From contig JAHQWS010000039.1 of assembly GCA_029856295.1 (NCBI GenBank), forward strand, positions 1 through 9,774: DNA of 9,774 bases. Direction: 5' to 3'. Below the pieces are notes generated by a model. It was not told where the DNA came from. It saw nothing but the letters and a program-made list of their open reading frames with translations, and did no database searches. This document shows, piece by piece, positions 1 through 6,027 of this stretch. The position numbers and the translations under genes are program-made. Each line of letters starts with the position of its first letter. Position 1 is the first letter of the stretch. The DNA comes from Promethearchaeia archaeon (GTDB taxonomy: Archaea; Asgardarchaeota; Lokiarchaeia; Sigyniarchaeales; SOKP01).

Positions 1-148
1 AAATAAAATTATTTTATCATTATAATAAAGTTTTATCAGTATCACAAAAATAATTAATAATAATTTCATCAGCTTGATATGAAAGAATTTAATGACTTTA
101 TGTTGAATCGTGAGGTCTAAATGAAAAAGTTCTAAAAGTGAACAAAAG

Positions 149-163
149 AAAAAACATAAAAAA
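149..163 (-). terminator. Putative oligo-U terminator after the small zinc-ribbon gene
   Basis: Two runs of six A on the plus strand read as two T6 tracts on the minus strand, about 50 bases beyond the stop codon of the zinc-ribbon gene. Archaeal RNA polymerase commonly stops at such T-rich tracts without a hairpin. The surroundings are A+T-rich, so chance runs are possible. The remaining sequence from 1 to 213 holds only very short open frames; I see no gene in it. Confidence 0.35.
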
Positions 164-213
164 GTATTTTTTATAATTTGTAATAATTTGTATAAAAGTA
201 TTTTACTTGTTTC

Positions 214-384
214 TTAGCCTTTTTTAAAATTGTATCCGCACTCTCCACATTTCATAATTTTCTTATATACAGGAGTTCCCTGCATAGAAAAATATAAAAT
301 TTCATTTTTATCATTTTCCTCATGTAGCTTTCGCGGATTTTCATTTCCACATTCGGGACATTTAACTCGTTTATAATCTGACAT
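214..384 (-). CDS. Small zinc-ribbon protein, 56 aa
   Basis: This short reading frame begins with ATG (MSDYKRVKCPECG) and ends with TAA. It encodes 56 residues with two knuckles, C9-P-E-C12-G and C46-G-E-C49-G. The 33 residues between them include an acidic/Asn stretch and the segment LYFSMQGTPVYKK. Four cysteines in two CPxCG-like knuckles point to a structural zinc ribbon of the kind found in transcription and ribosome-associated proteins. There is no membrane segment or other domain, so a small soluble nucleic-acid- or protein-binding adaptor is the likeliest role; the exact function is not recognised. No Shine-Dalgarno sequence precedes the start. It is convincing as a gene because the codons form a complete paired-knuckle fold that random AT-rich DNA would not give. 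It lies alone, 137 bases downstream of the DUF364 gene on the same strand, and could be the last gene of that transcript. Confidence 0.85.
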   Translation of the reverse strand: MSDYKRVKCPECGNENPRKLHEENDKNEILYFSMQGTPVYKKIMKCGECGYNFKKG

Positions 385-521
385 TGTTTTAAAAATCTTA
401 AAAATTTAATCTTATTGTTAAAACCAAAATATTTTTGATAAATTTAAATTTAGGTTTTTTTTGTACTGTTTGTGATGATTTCTCAAACAATTGAAAAATA
501 GTAAAATGGTGATGTTCCAAT

Positions 522-1367
522 CTATGTTTTAATACGATTCAGTAAAGCAGTTATTCCTGGATAGTTCTTTTTTTGAATACAATATTTTTTGGTTGATGGC
601 CCCCAGCGCTTATTTTCAGAAATTAGCTCCATAAAAAGGTTTGGATTATGTATATAGGTCCCACCTACAATATTAATCCCTTTTGAAAAGAGCGGATCAG
701 GAAAAAATCCTGCAGTAGGGCCGATAATTGAAATCTTTTCAGCTTGGGAGCAATATTTCAAGATTTGATCTAAGGATTCATTAAGAATTGTAGTACTTGT
801 AATTAAAACCTTATTACAAGTTTCCAATCGAGTTGGATCTAATGTAACTTCCCAATTATTAGTTTTTTGCACTAAATTGGCTTTTTTTTCAATAATGATG
901 AGTTGAAGACCCATTTTTTTTATATGGGCAACTAATGGTGGAAAAAATCCAACCATTCCTGGTTTATCTGCTCGATTAAAATCTAACAATCCAAGAGAAT
1001 CAGTAGTAAAATCAAAAGAAAAATCAGATTTTCGAAAAATATACTGGCTAATAGCATTAATTGCTCCTAAACCTAATGTTTTTTGAAAATTATCTGAAGA
1101 TTTGAATTCTTTAGCAAGATCTATTAGATTCATCCCTATAAATTTAGTTAGATCTGTGACTGCTCCGATTTCTTTGATTTGTGGTGATAAACTAATATAT
1201 ACAATGCCTACTGTACCATCTTCTAATTTTATTGCTCCAAAATTCAATTTTCGAGCATTTTTCTCAATTTCATCTTGATTAGGAATATAAACTTCTTGAA
1301 TTAAGGGGATATCAATTGTATCAGAAATCTGTTGGATAATTTCAATAAATTCATTAGCAAGAGTCAT
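522..1367 (-). CDS. DUF364 family protein (Rossmann-like, putative metal-related)
   Basis: The 281-residue protein matches the DUF364 pattern, including the DUF4213-like N-terminal part. Residues 1-110 form the N-terminal alpha/beta part ending in LGLGAINAISQY. Residues 134-148 hold the family-typical DKPGMVGFFPPLV segment. Residues 185-200 (CNKVLITSTTILNESL) and 212-237 (IIGPTAGFFPDP followed by GINIVGGT) form the C-terminal Rossmann-like half. Family members have been annotated as putative heavy-metal chelation proteins, but no reaction is established. No signal peptide or membrane segment is visible, so it is probably cytosolic. Its ATG lies only 3 bases after the aroK stop codon, so the two are almost certainly co-transcribed and perhaps translationally coupled. 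No Shine-Dalgarno sequence is seen. The link with shikimate synthesis is known only from position. Family assignment is fairly sure; function is open. Confidence 0.85.
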   Translation of the reverse strand: MTLANEFIEIIQQISDTIDIPLIQEVYIPNQDEIEKNARKLNFGAIKLEDGTVGIVYISLSPQIKEIGAVTDLTKFIGMNLIDLAKEFKSSDNFQKTLGLGAINAISQYIFRKSDFSFDFTTDSLGLLDFNRADKPGMVGFFPPLVAHIKKMGLQLIIIEKKANLVQKTNNWEVTLDPTRLETCNKVLITSTTILNESLDQILKYCSQAEKISIIGPTAGFFPDPLFSKGINIVGGTYIHNPNLFMELISENKRWGPSTKKYCIQKKNYPGITALLNRIKT

Positions 1368-1370
1368 CGT

Positions 1371-1907
1371 TTAGTTGTCACTTTTTATTTTTGTTTTTTG
1401 TAGGATCTCTTTTACAATTTCTTCGAGATCTCTACCCGTTGTTTCTATTATTATTTCTGCTGCTGCTTCATAAAACGGTTTTCTAAACACTAAGACTTTT
1501 TTTATTTCTGCTTTTGGATCTTCTTTATCAATAACAGGTCTAGTTTCTTGACCATCTTTTATTGCTCTTTTAAAAATCTCTTCTGCTGTCGCCTGGAGTA
1601 ATACAATATGACTATTTTGCTTTAAGTAATCAATATTAATTTTATTAAGAACAATCCCGCCTCCGCATGAAATAACAACTTTATGTAGATGTGAGGCTTT
1701 TTTACAAGCATCTATTTCATATTCTCTAAAAGCTATTTCTCCATCCTCAGCAAATATGCGGGGAATTGATTTTCCCGCATCTTCAATAATAAATTGATCC
1801 GTTTCAATAAACCTGTAGTCATTTCCAATTTTATCTGCCAACATTTGACCTATGGATGTTTTGCCTGTAGCCATAAATCCTATAAGAGCAATAGAATCTT
1901 TCGTCAT
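1371..1907 (-). CDS. aroK: Shikimate kinase, bacterial (P-loop NMP-kinase) type
   Basis: It phosphorylates shikimate at the 3-hydroxyl with ATP, the fifth step of the shikimate pathway, in the cytosol. The 178-residue length is normal for AroK. The Walker A motif is G10-FMAT-G15-K16-T17. The shikimate/Mg site is E35-T-D37, where most family members have D-x-D. F60-R61 supplies the substrate arginine, S80-CGGG-I85 is the glycine-rich substrate loop, R123-P124 lies in the lid, and R142-KPFYEAA is the C-terminal R-x-PFYxxxA motif. Archaea usually use an unrelated GHMP-family shikimate kinase, so this form suggests acquisition from bacteria at some point (inference). The start is ATG at 1907, with GAGGT seven bases upstream. 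An out-of-frame ATG lies 4 bases earlier. It is divergent from aroE across 127 bases and heads an operon with the DUF364 gene. Confidence 0.93.
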   Translation of the reverse strand: MTKDSIALIGFMATGKTSIGQMLADKIGNDYRFIETDQFIIEDAGKSIPRIFAEDGEIAFREYEIDACKKASHLHKVVISCGGGIVLNKINIDYLKQNSHIVLLQATAEEIFKRAIKDGQETRPVIDKEDPKAEIKKVLVFRKPFYEAAAEIIIETTGRDLEEIVKEILQKTKIKSDN

Positions 1908-1914
1908 ACATGAT

Positions 1915-1919
1915 ACCTC
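1915..1919 (-). promoter_or_regulatory. Shine-Dalgarno sequence of aroK
   Basis: On the minus strand GAGGT stands seven bases before the ATG at 1907. This selects that ATG over the out-of-frame ATG four bases upstream. It also implies a leadered transcript, unlike several plus-strand genes here. Confidence 0.6.
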
Positions 1920-1932
1920 GCTTTATATTTCA

Positions 1933-1959
1933 TTTTAAAACTGAGGTTAATATTATAAA
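1933..1959 (-). promoter_or_regulatory. Putative aroK promoter (TATA-box candidates)
   Basis: Two minus-strand TATA candidates are present. TTTATAAT (1959 down to 1952) would place the transcript start near 1930 and leave a leader long enough to contain the GAGGT at 1915-1919, so it is preferred. TTTTAAAA (1940 down to 1933) would give an almost leaderless message and waste the Shine-Dalgarno sequence. AT-rich background limits confidence. Confidence 0.35.
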
Positions 1960-1979
1960 TTATTTTAATTCTAAAACAT

Positions 1980-2010
1980 TTTATAAACTTTAGATTTTCA
2001 CATTATATTA
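1980..2010 (+). promoter_or_regulatory. Putative aroE promoter (TATA-box candidates)
   Basis: TTATATTA at 2003-2010 begins 32 bases before the ATG. That matches the spacing at the MFS gene and the right-edge gene and predicts a leaderless mRNA. A better-looking TATA box, TTTATAAA at 1980-1987, would give a leader of about 25 bases with no Shine-Dalgarno sequence. I cannot decide between them from sequence alone. The 127-base divergent region must also serve aroK. Confidence 0.4.
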
Positions 2011-2034
2011 AAACCAATATTATTTCGAATTTTT

Positions 2035-2904
2035 ATGGCTGAAAAGTATACAATAACTGGGCATACGAAAGTATTCTGTATAATAGGACATCCTGTTGAG
2101 CATTCAATGTCCCCTACAATGTGGAATCCAGCATTACAAGAGTTAGGCTTGGATTATGTGTATGTGGCATATGATGTACATCCCGATAATTTGGAAAAGG
2201 CGGTAGAGGCAATTCGAGTTTTTGGAATTAGGGGAGCTAATGTAACAATCCCTCATAAAAATCCAATTATGAAATTTCTCGATGAAATAGATCCTATAGC
2301 AGAAAAAATGGGAGCAATAAATACTGTAAAAAATGAAGATGGATACCTAAAGGCAACAAACACTGATGCTCCAGGGGCCAAGAAATCTTTCATAGATGCA
2401 GGATGTTCAATTGAAGGTAAAAGCATTTTATTTTTAGGCTCAGGAGGTGCCGCAAGATCAATAGCATATCTTTTCTCAGAAGAAGCTAAAAAAATTGTAT
2501 TAACCGATATTATTGAAGAAAGAGCAGTAATAATAGCAAATGAGATTAAAAAAAATATGGATGCCCATATTGAGGGTAAAATTGCGAACGAAAAAAATAT
2601 TGCGAATCTGATTAAGCAAACAGATATTTTAATCAATGCTACTCCTATTGGGATGTATCCTAATATTGATCTAACTCCTATTTCAAAGGATTTATTGCAT
2701 GACGAACTTTTTGTTTTTGACGTGATATATAATCCAATGGAAACAAAATTGATGAAAGACGCAGCAGAAGTAGGGTGTGAAACTTTAAGTGGATTAGATA
2801 TGTTAATAAACCAAGGGGTTATTGCTTTTGAGTGGTTTACTGGGAAAACTCCTAATAGTAAATTAATGAAAAATAAAATAATTGAGTTTCTTGGTATAAA
2901 GTAA
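2035..2904 (+). CDS. aroE: Shikimate dehydrogenase
   Basis: It reduces 3-dehydroshikimate to shikimate, the step before AroK. The 289 residues cover the full family length. The N-terminal substrate domain has the shikimate-binding S24-M-S26 in GHPVEHSMSP. The catalytic lysine is K75 in NVTIPHK and the partner aspartate is D111 in NTD. The dinucleotide-binding loop is G135-S-G137-G138-A139-A140-R141, and the C-terminal segment GLDMLINQGVIAFEWFTG is typical. At the end of the second strand of the Rossmann fold the usual NADP-selecting N-R-T is absent; the sequence there is T157-D158-I159, which suggests NAD(H) use (inference). The start is ATG at 2035, with no Shine-Dalgarno sequence. Its TAA overlaps the first base of the DUF362 gene, so the two form a tight operon. 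The divergent neighbour aroK performs the next reaction. Confidence 0.95.
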   Translation: MAEKYTITGHTKVFCIIGHPVEHSMSPTMWNPALQELGLDYVYVAYDVHPDNLEKAVEAIRVFGIRGANVTIPHKNPIMKFLDEIDPIAEKMGAINTVKNEDGYLKATNTDAPGAKKSFIDAGCSIEGKSILFLGSGGAARSIAYLFSEEAKKIVLTDIIEERAVIIANEIKKNMDAHIEGKIANEKNIANLIKQTDILINATPIGMYPNIDLTPISKDLLHDELFVFDVIYNPMETKLMKDAAEVGCETLSGLDMLINQGVIAFEWFTGKTPNSKLMKNKIIEFLGIK

Positions 2905-4118
2905 TGAGCCCGATTTTAGAACCAATTGTATCTATAACTTATAATGAGAATATTGCCTTAGCGGTTAGAATTGCTCTAGATCAACTTGAAATCCCAGATC
3001 TAACAGGTAAAACAGTATTATTAAAACCAAATGTTGGAAGAGAAGTTGAGCCGAGGCTTGGAATAAACACCAACCCTGATGTCGTCAGAGCAGTTTTCGG
3101 ATACTTTAAAGGGCGATATAAGGCGAATTACTTAATTGGAGATTCTCCGATAATTGCAACAGATACAAAAAAAGCATTTATGCAATCGGGTTATTCTGAT
3201 TTATTAAATAATAAAGAGATACAATTTATTGATTTGGATGATAAACCTCCAATCGAATTAGAAATTCCAAGAGGAAAGCTTCTTAAAAAAGTTAAAGTAA
3301 CCGGCTATTGGAATGATTTCGATTATATTATATCAATACCAGTGTTAAAAATGCATATGCATACGGGTGCCTCTTTAGGCTTTAAAAACATGAAAGGTCT
3401 TATCTATAAAAGAAATAAAATCAAATTGCATCATTTCCACGCTCCTGAGATAATTGAAAATTTAAAAAAATCTATGGAAAAAATTAAAGAGTTAGATGTT
3501 GCTATAGCAGATCTTTCACTTCTATTTAAACCTGATCTATGTGTTATAGATGCGTCTTATGCGTTAGAAGGAATGGGCCCTTCTTCAGGAAATTGTGTGA
3601 AATTAGATACAATTATCGCATCAACAAATTATTTAGCAGCTGACATTATAGCTCTCGCTATATCTCAACCAGATTGGTCATTAAAAGATGTTCCGCATTT
3701 AAAACTTATATCTGAATTATTTCCAGAAGCACCAAAAAGTTTAGAAGACATTAAAACAGTTCCTGAATCTATCCAACAATTTGTAAAACCATTAGAGCCC
3801 CCTCCAACTTCAATAACTATAAAATATAAAAATGTGAATCTCATAGATGTTGAGTCATGTTCTGCTTGTTTATCGACTATTTTCAATTTGTTAAAACATA
3901 ATAAAGATTTTATTGATGAACATTTTACTGCTGAAAAACCATTAAATCTCGCAATAGGAAAGGGAATAACACAATCAGATCTTTATTCAGATACATATCT
4001 CATTGGAAATTGTACATACAATCTGCATGAAAATGGAATTTTCGTTAAAGGGTGTACTCCCGTTGAATCTACTATCCTAAAAATAATAAAGGAAAATCTA
4101 AAATTTGGAAAAAATTAA
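2904..4118 (+). CDS. DUF362 family protein with C-terminal four-cysteine tail
   Basis: The 404-residue protein starts at the ATG that overlaps the aroE stop (TAATG), so translation is probably coupled. Residues 5 to about 260 are DUF362. They include the early VLLKPNVG (38-45), NPDVVRAV (57-64), GDSP (79-82) and the signature IPVLKMHMHTGASLGFKNMKG (145-165), then VIDASYALEGMGP (214-226). The last 90 residues carry C319-S-A-C322, C370 in IGNC and C384 in VKGCTP. Such cysteines are common in archaeal DUF362 relatives and could bind an Fe-S cluster or zinc; the ligand is inferred. The family has no established general reaction. No signal peptide or membrane segment is seen. Pairing with aroE mirrors the aroK-DUF364 pair on the other arm and hints at a shared process. 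Family call is secure, role unknown. Confidence 0.9.
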   Translation: MSPILEPIVSITYNENIALAVRIALDQLEIPDLTGKTVLLKPNVGREVEPRLGINTNPDVVRAVFGYFKGRYKANYLIGDSPIIATDTKKAFMQSGYSDLLNNKEIQFIDLDDKPPIELEIPRGKLLKKVKVTGYWNDFDYIISIPVLKMHMHTGASLGFKNMKGLIYKRNKIKLHHFHAPEIIENLKKSMEKIKELDVAIADLSLLFKPDLCVIDASYALEGMGPSSGNCVKLDTIIASTNYLAADIIALAISQPDWSLKDVPHLKLISELFPEAPKSLEDIKTVPESIQQFVKPLEPPPTSITIKYKNVNLIDVESCSACLSTIFNLLKHNKDFIDEHFTAEKPLNLAIGKGITQSDLYSDTYLIGNCTYNLHENGIFVKGCTPVESTILKIIKENLKFGKN

Positions 4119-4139
4119 AAAATAGAATGATAAAAAAAA
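4109..4139 (-). terminator. T-rich terminator of the tandem 2TM/zinc-ribbon gene
   Basis: Directly after the stop codon the minus strand reads T8 (4139-4132), then two T6 tracts (4122-4117 and 4114-4109). This is a strong archaeal oligo-U terminator candidate. It overlaps the 3' end of the convergent DUF362 gene, so the two transcripts end back to back. Confidence 0.45.
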
Positions 4140-4745
4140 TTAATTTAGATTGTTACCGCATACAGCACAATATTTGACGTCTGGTCTTTTAGTAAAATTC
4201 GCGCCGCAATTAGGACAAAAATTAGCTTTTTCGGCATGAATTGATTTTAATTCAGGCTTTTTAGGAGATTTCATTAAAGAAGCTATAATTACATGGAAGC
4301 CAAAACCAATCCCCCATCCGATTACTGCAAATGCGCTCCACGGAAATGAACTATATAATACATTTAGAACGACTAGGTAGATGCTTATTGAAATATAAAA
4401 CCAGGCGTGGGTAATGAATAACGCCCCGAAATAGGGTCGTCGCCTTATTTTCGAAAGAAAACGGATTTTATTGTTATAAGATAAATACAATATTATATGA
4501 AATCCGCATCCAAATCCCCAACCAAACATGGGAAACATCGGCCAGAAAAACGTTAGCCCATTTCTACTTATATTAATGGCCCAAATCAAAATAAGTAAAC
4601 CCATAACTGAGAAATATAAAAATACATGAAGTATAGTCGGTATACGTGAAAATAACCTCGCAAAACCGTTTAATTGTTCAGGAGGGGTATCTTTATTTTG
4701 GTTTATTACTTCGTTTTTATAACTTGTTCTAACTCCTTGACTCAT
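4140..4745 (-). CDS. Membrane protein with two 2TM-like hairpins and C-terminal zinc ribbon
   Basis: The 201-residue protein has a polar N-terminus (1-36). Two similar membrane hairpins follow: TM1 about 37-58 with TM2 66-88, and TM3 107-130 with TM4 134-157. Each hairpin has an H or H-x-W/Y near its first helix and ends in WG-hydrophobic-FH (FGWGFGCGFH at 74-83, IGWGIGFGFH at 142-151). This repeated pattern resembles the small 2TM domain known from bacterial and archaeal proteins, here duplicated. A linker leads to a zinc ribbon, C177-PN-C180 and C193-AV-C196, with 12 residues between the pairs. The RRR cluster at 101-103 between the hairpins suggests that this loop and both termini are cytosolic. 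Function is not recognised; a membrane-anchored adaptor is inferred. The start is ATG at 4745, with no clear Shine-Dalgarno sequence. It shares its C-terminal ribbon with the next gene upstream. Confidence 0.82.
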   Translation of the reverse strand: MSQGVRTSYKNEVINQNKDTPPEQLNGFARLFSRIPTILHVFLYFSVMGLLILIWAINISRNGLTFFWPMFPMFGWGFGCGFHIILYLSYNNKIRFLSKIRRRPYFGALFITHAWFYISISIYLVVLNVLYSSFPWSAFAVIGWGIGFGFHVIIASLMKSPKKPELKSIHAEKANFCPNCGANFTKRPDVKYCAVCGNNLN

Positions 4746-4908
4746 TTTTTAAACACTCTCTACTTTTATTTAGAATAAAAATATTGCTTTTGTTTAATTG
4801 TTATAGGGAAAGGAATTATATATGAGAATTGGAGTCCATTTTTTATTGACTTTAAATTTTACTTGTATAATGCATAATGAGCTTACGTTAAATTAAGAAA
4901 GTAATAAA

Positions 4909-4941
4909 TAAAAAATGAAAAAAAAGTAGTTAAAATAAAAA
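4909..4941 (-). terminator. T-rich terminator of the first LITAF-like gene
   Basis: The minus strand just past the stop codon contains T8 (4925-4918) and then a T-rich TTTTTTATTTATT stretch. A TA-rich spacer of about 15 bases separates it from the stop. It fits an archaeal oligo-U terminator. The rest of the 4746-4941 gap shows no supported gene. Confidence 0.42.
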
Positions 4942-5307
4942 TTAATCTACGCCACTACCGCATAAGGCGCAGTATTTCATTCCTTCTCTCTCTCCTATAT
5001 CTACTCCACAATTATGACAAAAATTAATTTTTGTTTTTTCAAGTTCTATTGGTTTAAATTCAAGAGAACTGACAGCATTATCATTCTGTAGTTGGGAATT
5101 TGAAGTATTTTGATGATGATTCAAATGTTTTGGTAAACATTTTGTTTCACAATGAATACAGTGGTCTTTCTTCTTATCAATATGATATAAAATATAAATT
5201 ACAAGCCCAAGTCCAGTAAACGCCAAAAGAAATGCCAATAAAAAACTAAAATCTTCTCTCTTTGTAAGAATATTCTTTTCACAATTTGGGCAATACATCA
5301 TTGACAT
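4942..5307 (-). CDS. LITAF-like membrane zinc-ribbon protein with second C-terminal zinc ribbon
   Basis: The 121 residues fall into two modules. The N-terminal module is C6-PN-C9, a hydrophobic stretch at 20-42 (SFLLAFLLAFTGLGLVIYIL and flanks), then C50-IH-C53. In this layout two zinc knuckles flank a membrane-inserted helix or hairpin. It is the layout of the LITAF domain, in which the cysteines form one zinc site at the membrane surface. A polar, Asn/Gln/His-rich linker (58-92) follows. The C-terminal ribbon is C97-HN-C100 and C113-AL-C116, with 12 residues between pairs as in the neighbouring tandem 2TM protein (compare MKYCALCG with VKYCAVCG). The first ATG is preceded by GGAGGT, so the start is well supported; ATGs two and three codons later are alternatives. 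Function is unknown; peripheral membrane anchoring on the cytosolic face is inferred. Confidence 0.85.
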   Translation of the reverse strand: MSMMYCPNCEKNILTKREDFSFLLAFLLAFTGLGLVIYILYHIDKKKDHCIHCETKCLPKHLNHHQNTSNSQLQNDNAVSSLEFKPIELEKTKINFCHNCGVDIGEREGMKYCALCGSGVD

Positions 5308-5313
5308 TATTTT

Positions 5314-5319
5314 ACCTCC
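5314..5319 (-). promoter_or_regulatory. Strong Shine-Dalgarno sequence
   Basis: GGAGGT on the minus strand lies six bases before the ATG at 5307. It is the best ribosome-binding site in the window and fixes the start of the 121-residue zinc-ribbon protein. Since most genes here lack one, this transcript must carry a 5' leader. Confidence 0.75.
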
Positions 5320-5393
5320 ATATTTTATAATTCATTTCTAATAACATCTTTAAATTAAAATTAGAAAACGTAATATTAGAATAATTTAGAGTC

Positions 5394-5410
5394 CAATCTT
5401 TGTAAGATTG
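5394..5410. repeat. Perfect inverted repeat, 7-bp arms, 3-base loop
   Basis: CAATCTT, TGT, AAGATTG is a perfect palindrome lying between two minus-strand zinc-ribbon genes, 32 bases past one stop codon and about 87 bases before the next start. No T-run follows it on the minus strand, so it is not a standard terminator. It could be an operator for the 121-residue protein gene, or chance. Confidence 0.4.
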
Positions 5411-5441
5411 AAACAAATAGATAAGAAACTTTTAGAAGATA

Positions 5442-5813
5442 TTAAATTTTACTTCCACAATTTGGACAAAAGTTTTGCTTTTTTTCATCCAATTTAGCCC
5501 CACATAAAGGGCAATAGTTGGCTTGTTCTCCCTCTACTATCTCAACTGGCAAAACTTCTTTTTTTCCCTGCTGTTGATAAGGTATTTGCTTTGGAGGTGG
5601 TGTTTGTTGATCTAAAAAAGAAACTACCTCTGTTCCACAATGGACACATCGATTTTTTGGTCTCGAATAATAAATAATTAGGTAAATAATCAATCCTATT
5701 CCAGCGGTAAAGAGTAAAAGTACTATTGCTAAACAAGTATCAATTTCTTGGCGTCTAAGTACTACATTCTGTTTGCAATGCTTACAGTACCCTATTGGAG
5801 TTGATGATGACAT
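5442..5813 (-). CDS. LITAF-like membrane zinc-ribbon protein, paralogue of the downstream gene
   Basis: The 123 residues have the same plan as the next gene on this strand. The first knuckle is C10-KH-C13 and a basic turn (RR at 20-21) follows. Then come a hydrophobic segment at about 26-49 and the second knuckle C56-VH-C59-G. A proline/glutamine-rich linker (65-97, PPPKQIPYQQQGKK) leads to a C-terminal double-zinc-ribbon-like tail, C101-PL-C104-G and C116-PN-C119-G, with 11 residues between pairs. The first module has the CxxC - membrane helix - CxxC layout of LITAF domains. The C-terminal part is a generic archaeal zinc ribbon. The start is ATG at 5813, with no Shine-Dalgarno sequence, in contrast to its paralogue. 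It diverges from tmk across 214 bases. Function unknown; likely a membrane-surface adaptor or part of a small complex with its neighbours (inference). Confidence 0.83.
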   Translation of the reverse strand: MSSSTPIGYCKHCKQNVVLRRQEIDTCLAIVLLLFTAGIGLIIYLIIYYSRPKNRCVHCGTEVVSFLDQQTPPPKQIPYQQQGKKEVLPVEIVEGEQANYCPLCGAKLDEKKQNFCPNCGSKI

Positions 5814-6027
5814 AATTAATTAAACTCTTATCTGTATCTGTTTAATTTCAAATAAATATTATGATATTAAAAACGACTTTATTATATATTTTTATTCTTT
5901 ACGAGAACTACCCCTTTAATAACAAGTGAAAGCATCTTTATTTACTATAAAAAGTAATATATCTTAAAAAGAGACCATAATTTCATTAAATTAAATTTAA
6001 TTGGAAAACTATTAATTTTGAATTAAT

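Noticed and set aside
79..120. Short plus-strand open frame MKEFNDFMLNREV
   Set aside because: Only 13 codons, in AT-rich intergenic sequence with no promoter or ribosome-binding site.
2253..2636. Minus-strand open frame of 127 codons inside aroE
   Set aside because: It lies wholly within a well-supported gene and reads as low-complexity hydrophobic sequence typical of an antisense shadow.
3665..3886. Minus-strand open frame of 73 codons inside the DUF362 gene
   Set aside because: Antisense shadow of a conserved coding region, with no motif of its own.
4846..4871. TTGACT ... TATAAT, like a bacterial sigma-70 promoter on the plus strand
   Set aside because: The spacer is 14 bases, too short for sigma-70. 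The window looks archaeal and no plus-strand gene follows.
4822..4896. 24-residue plus-strand open frame (MRIGVHFL...) with an AGGA seven bases upstream
   Set aside because: It is very short, has no recognisable motif and lies antisense between two minus-strand genes. The Shine-Dalgarno-like bases could be chance.
5542..5736. Second minus-strand frame of 64 codons inside the 123-residue zinc-ribbon gene
   Set aside because: It overlaps the cysteine-knuckle frame, which is clearly the real one.
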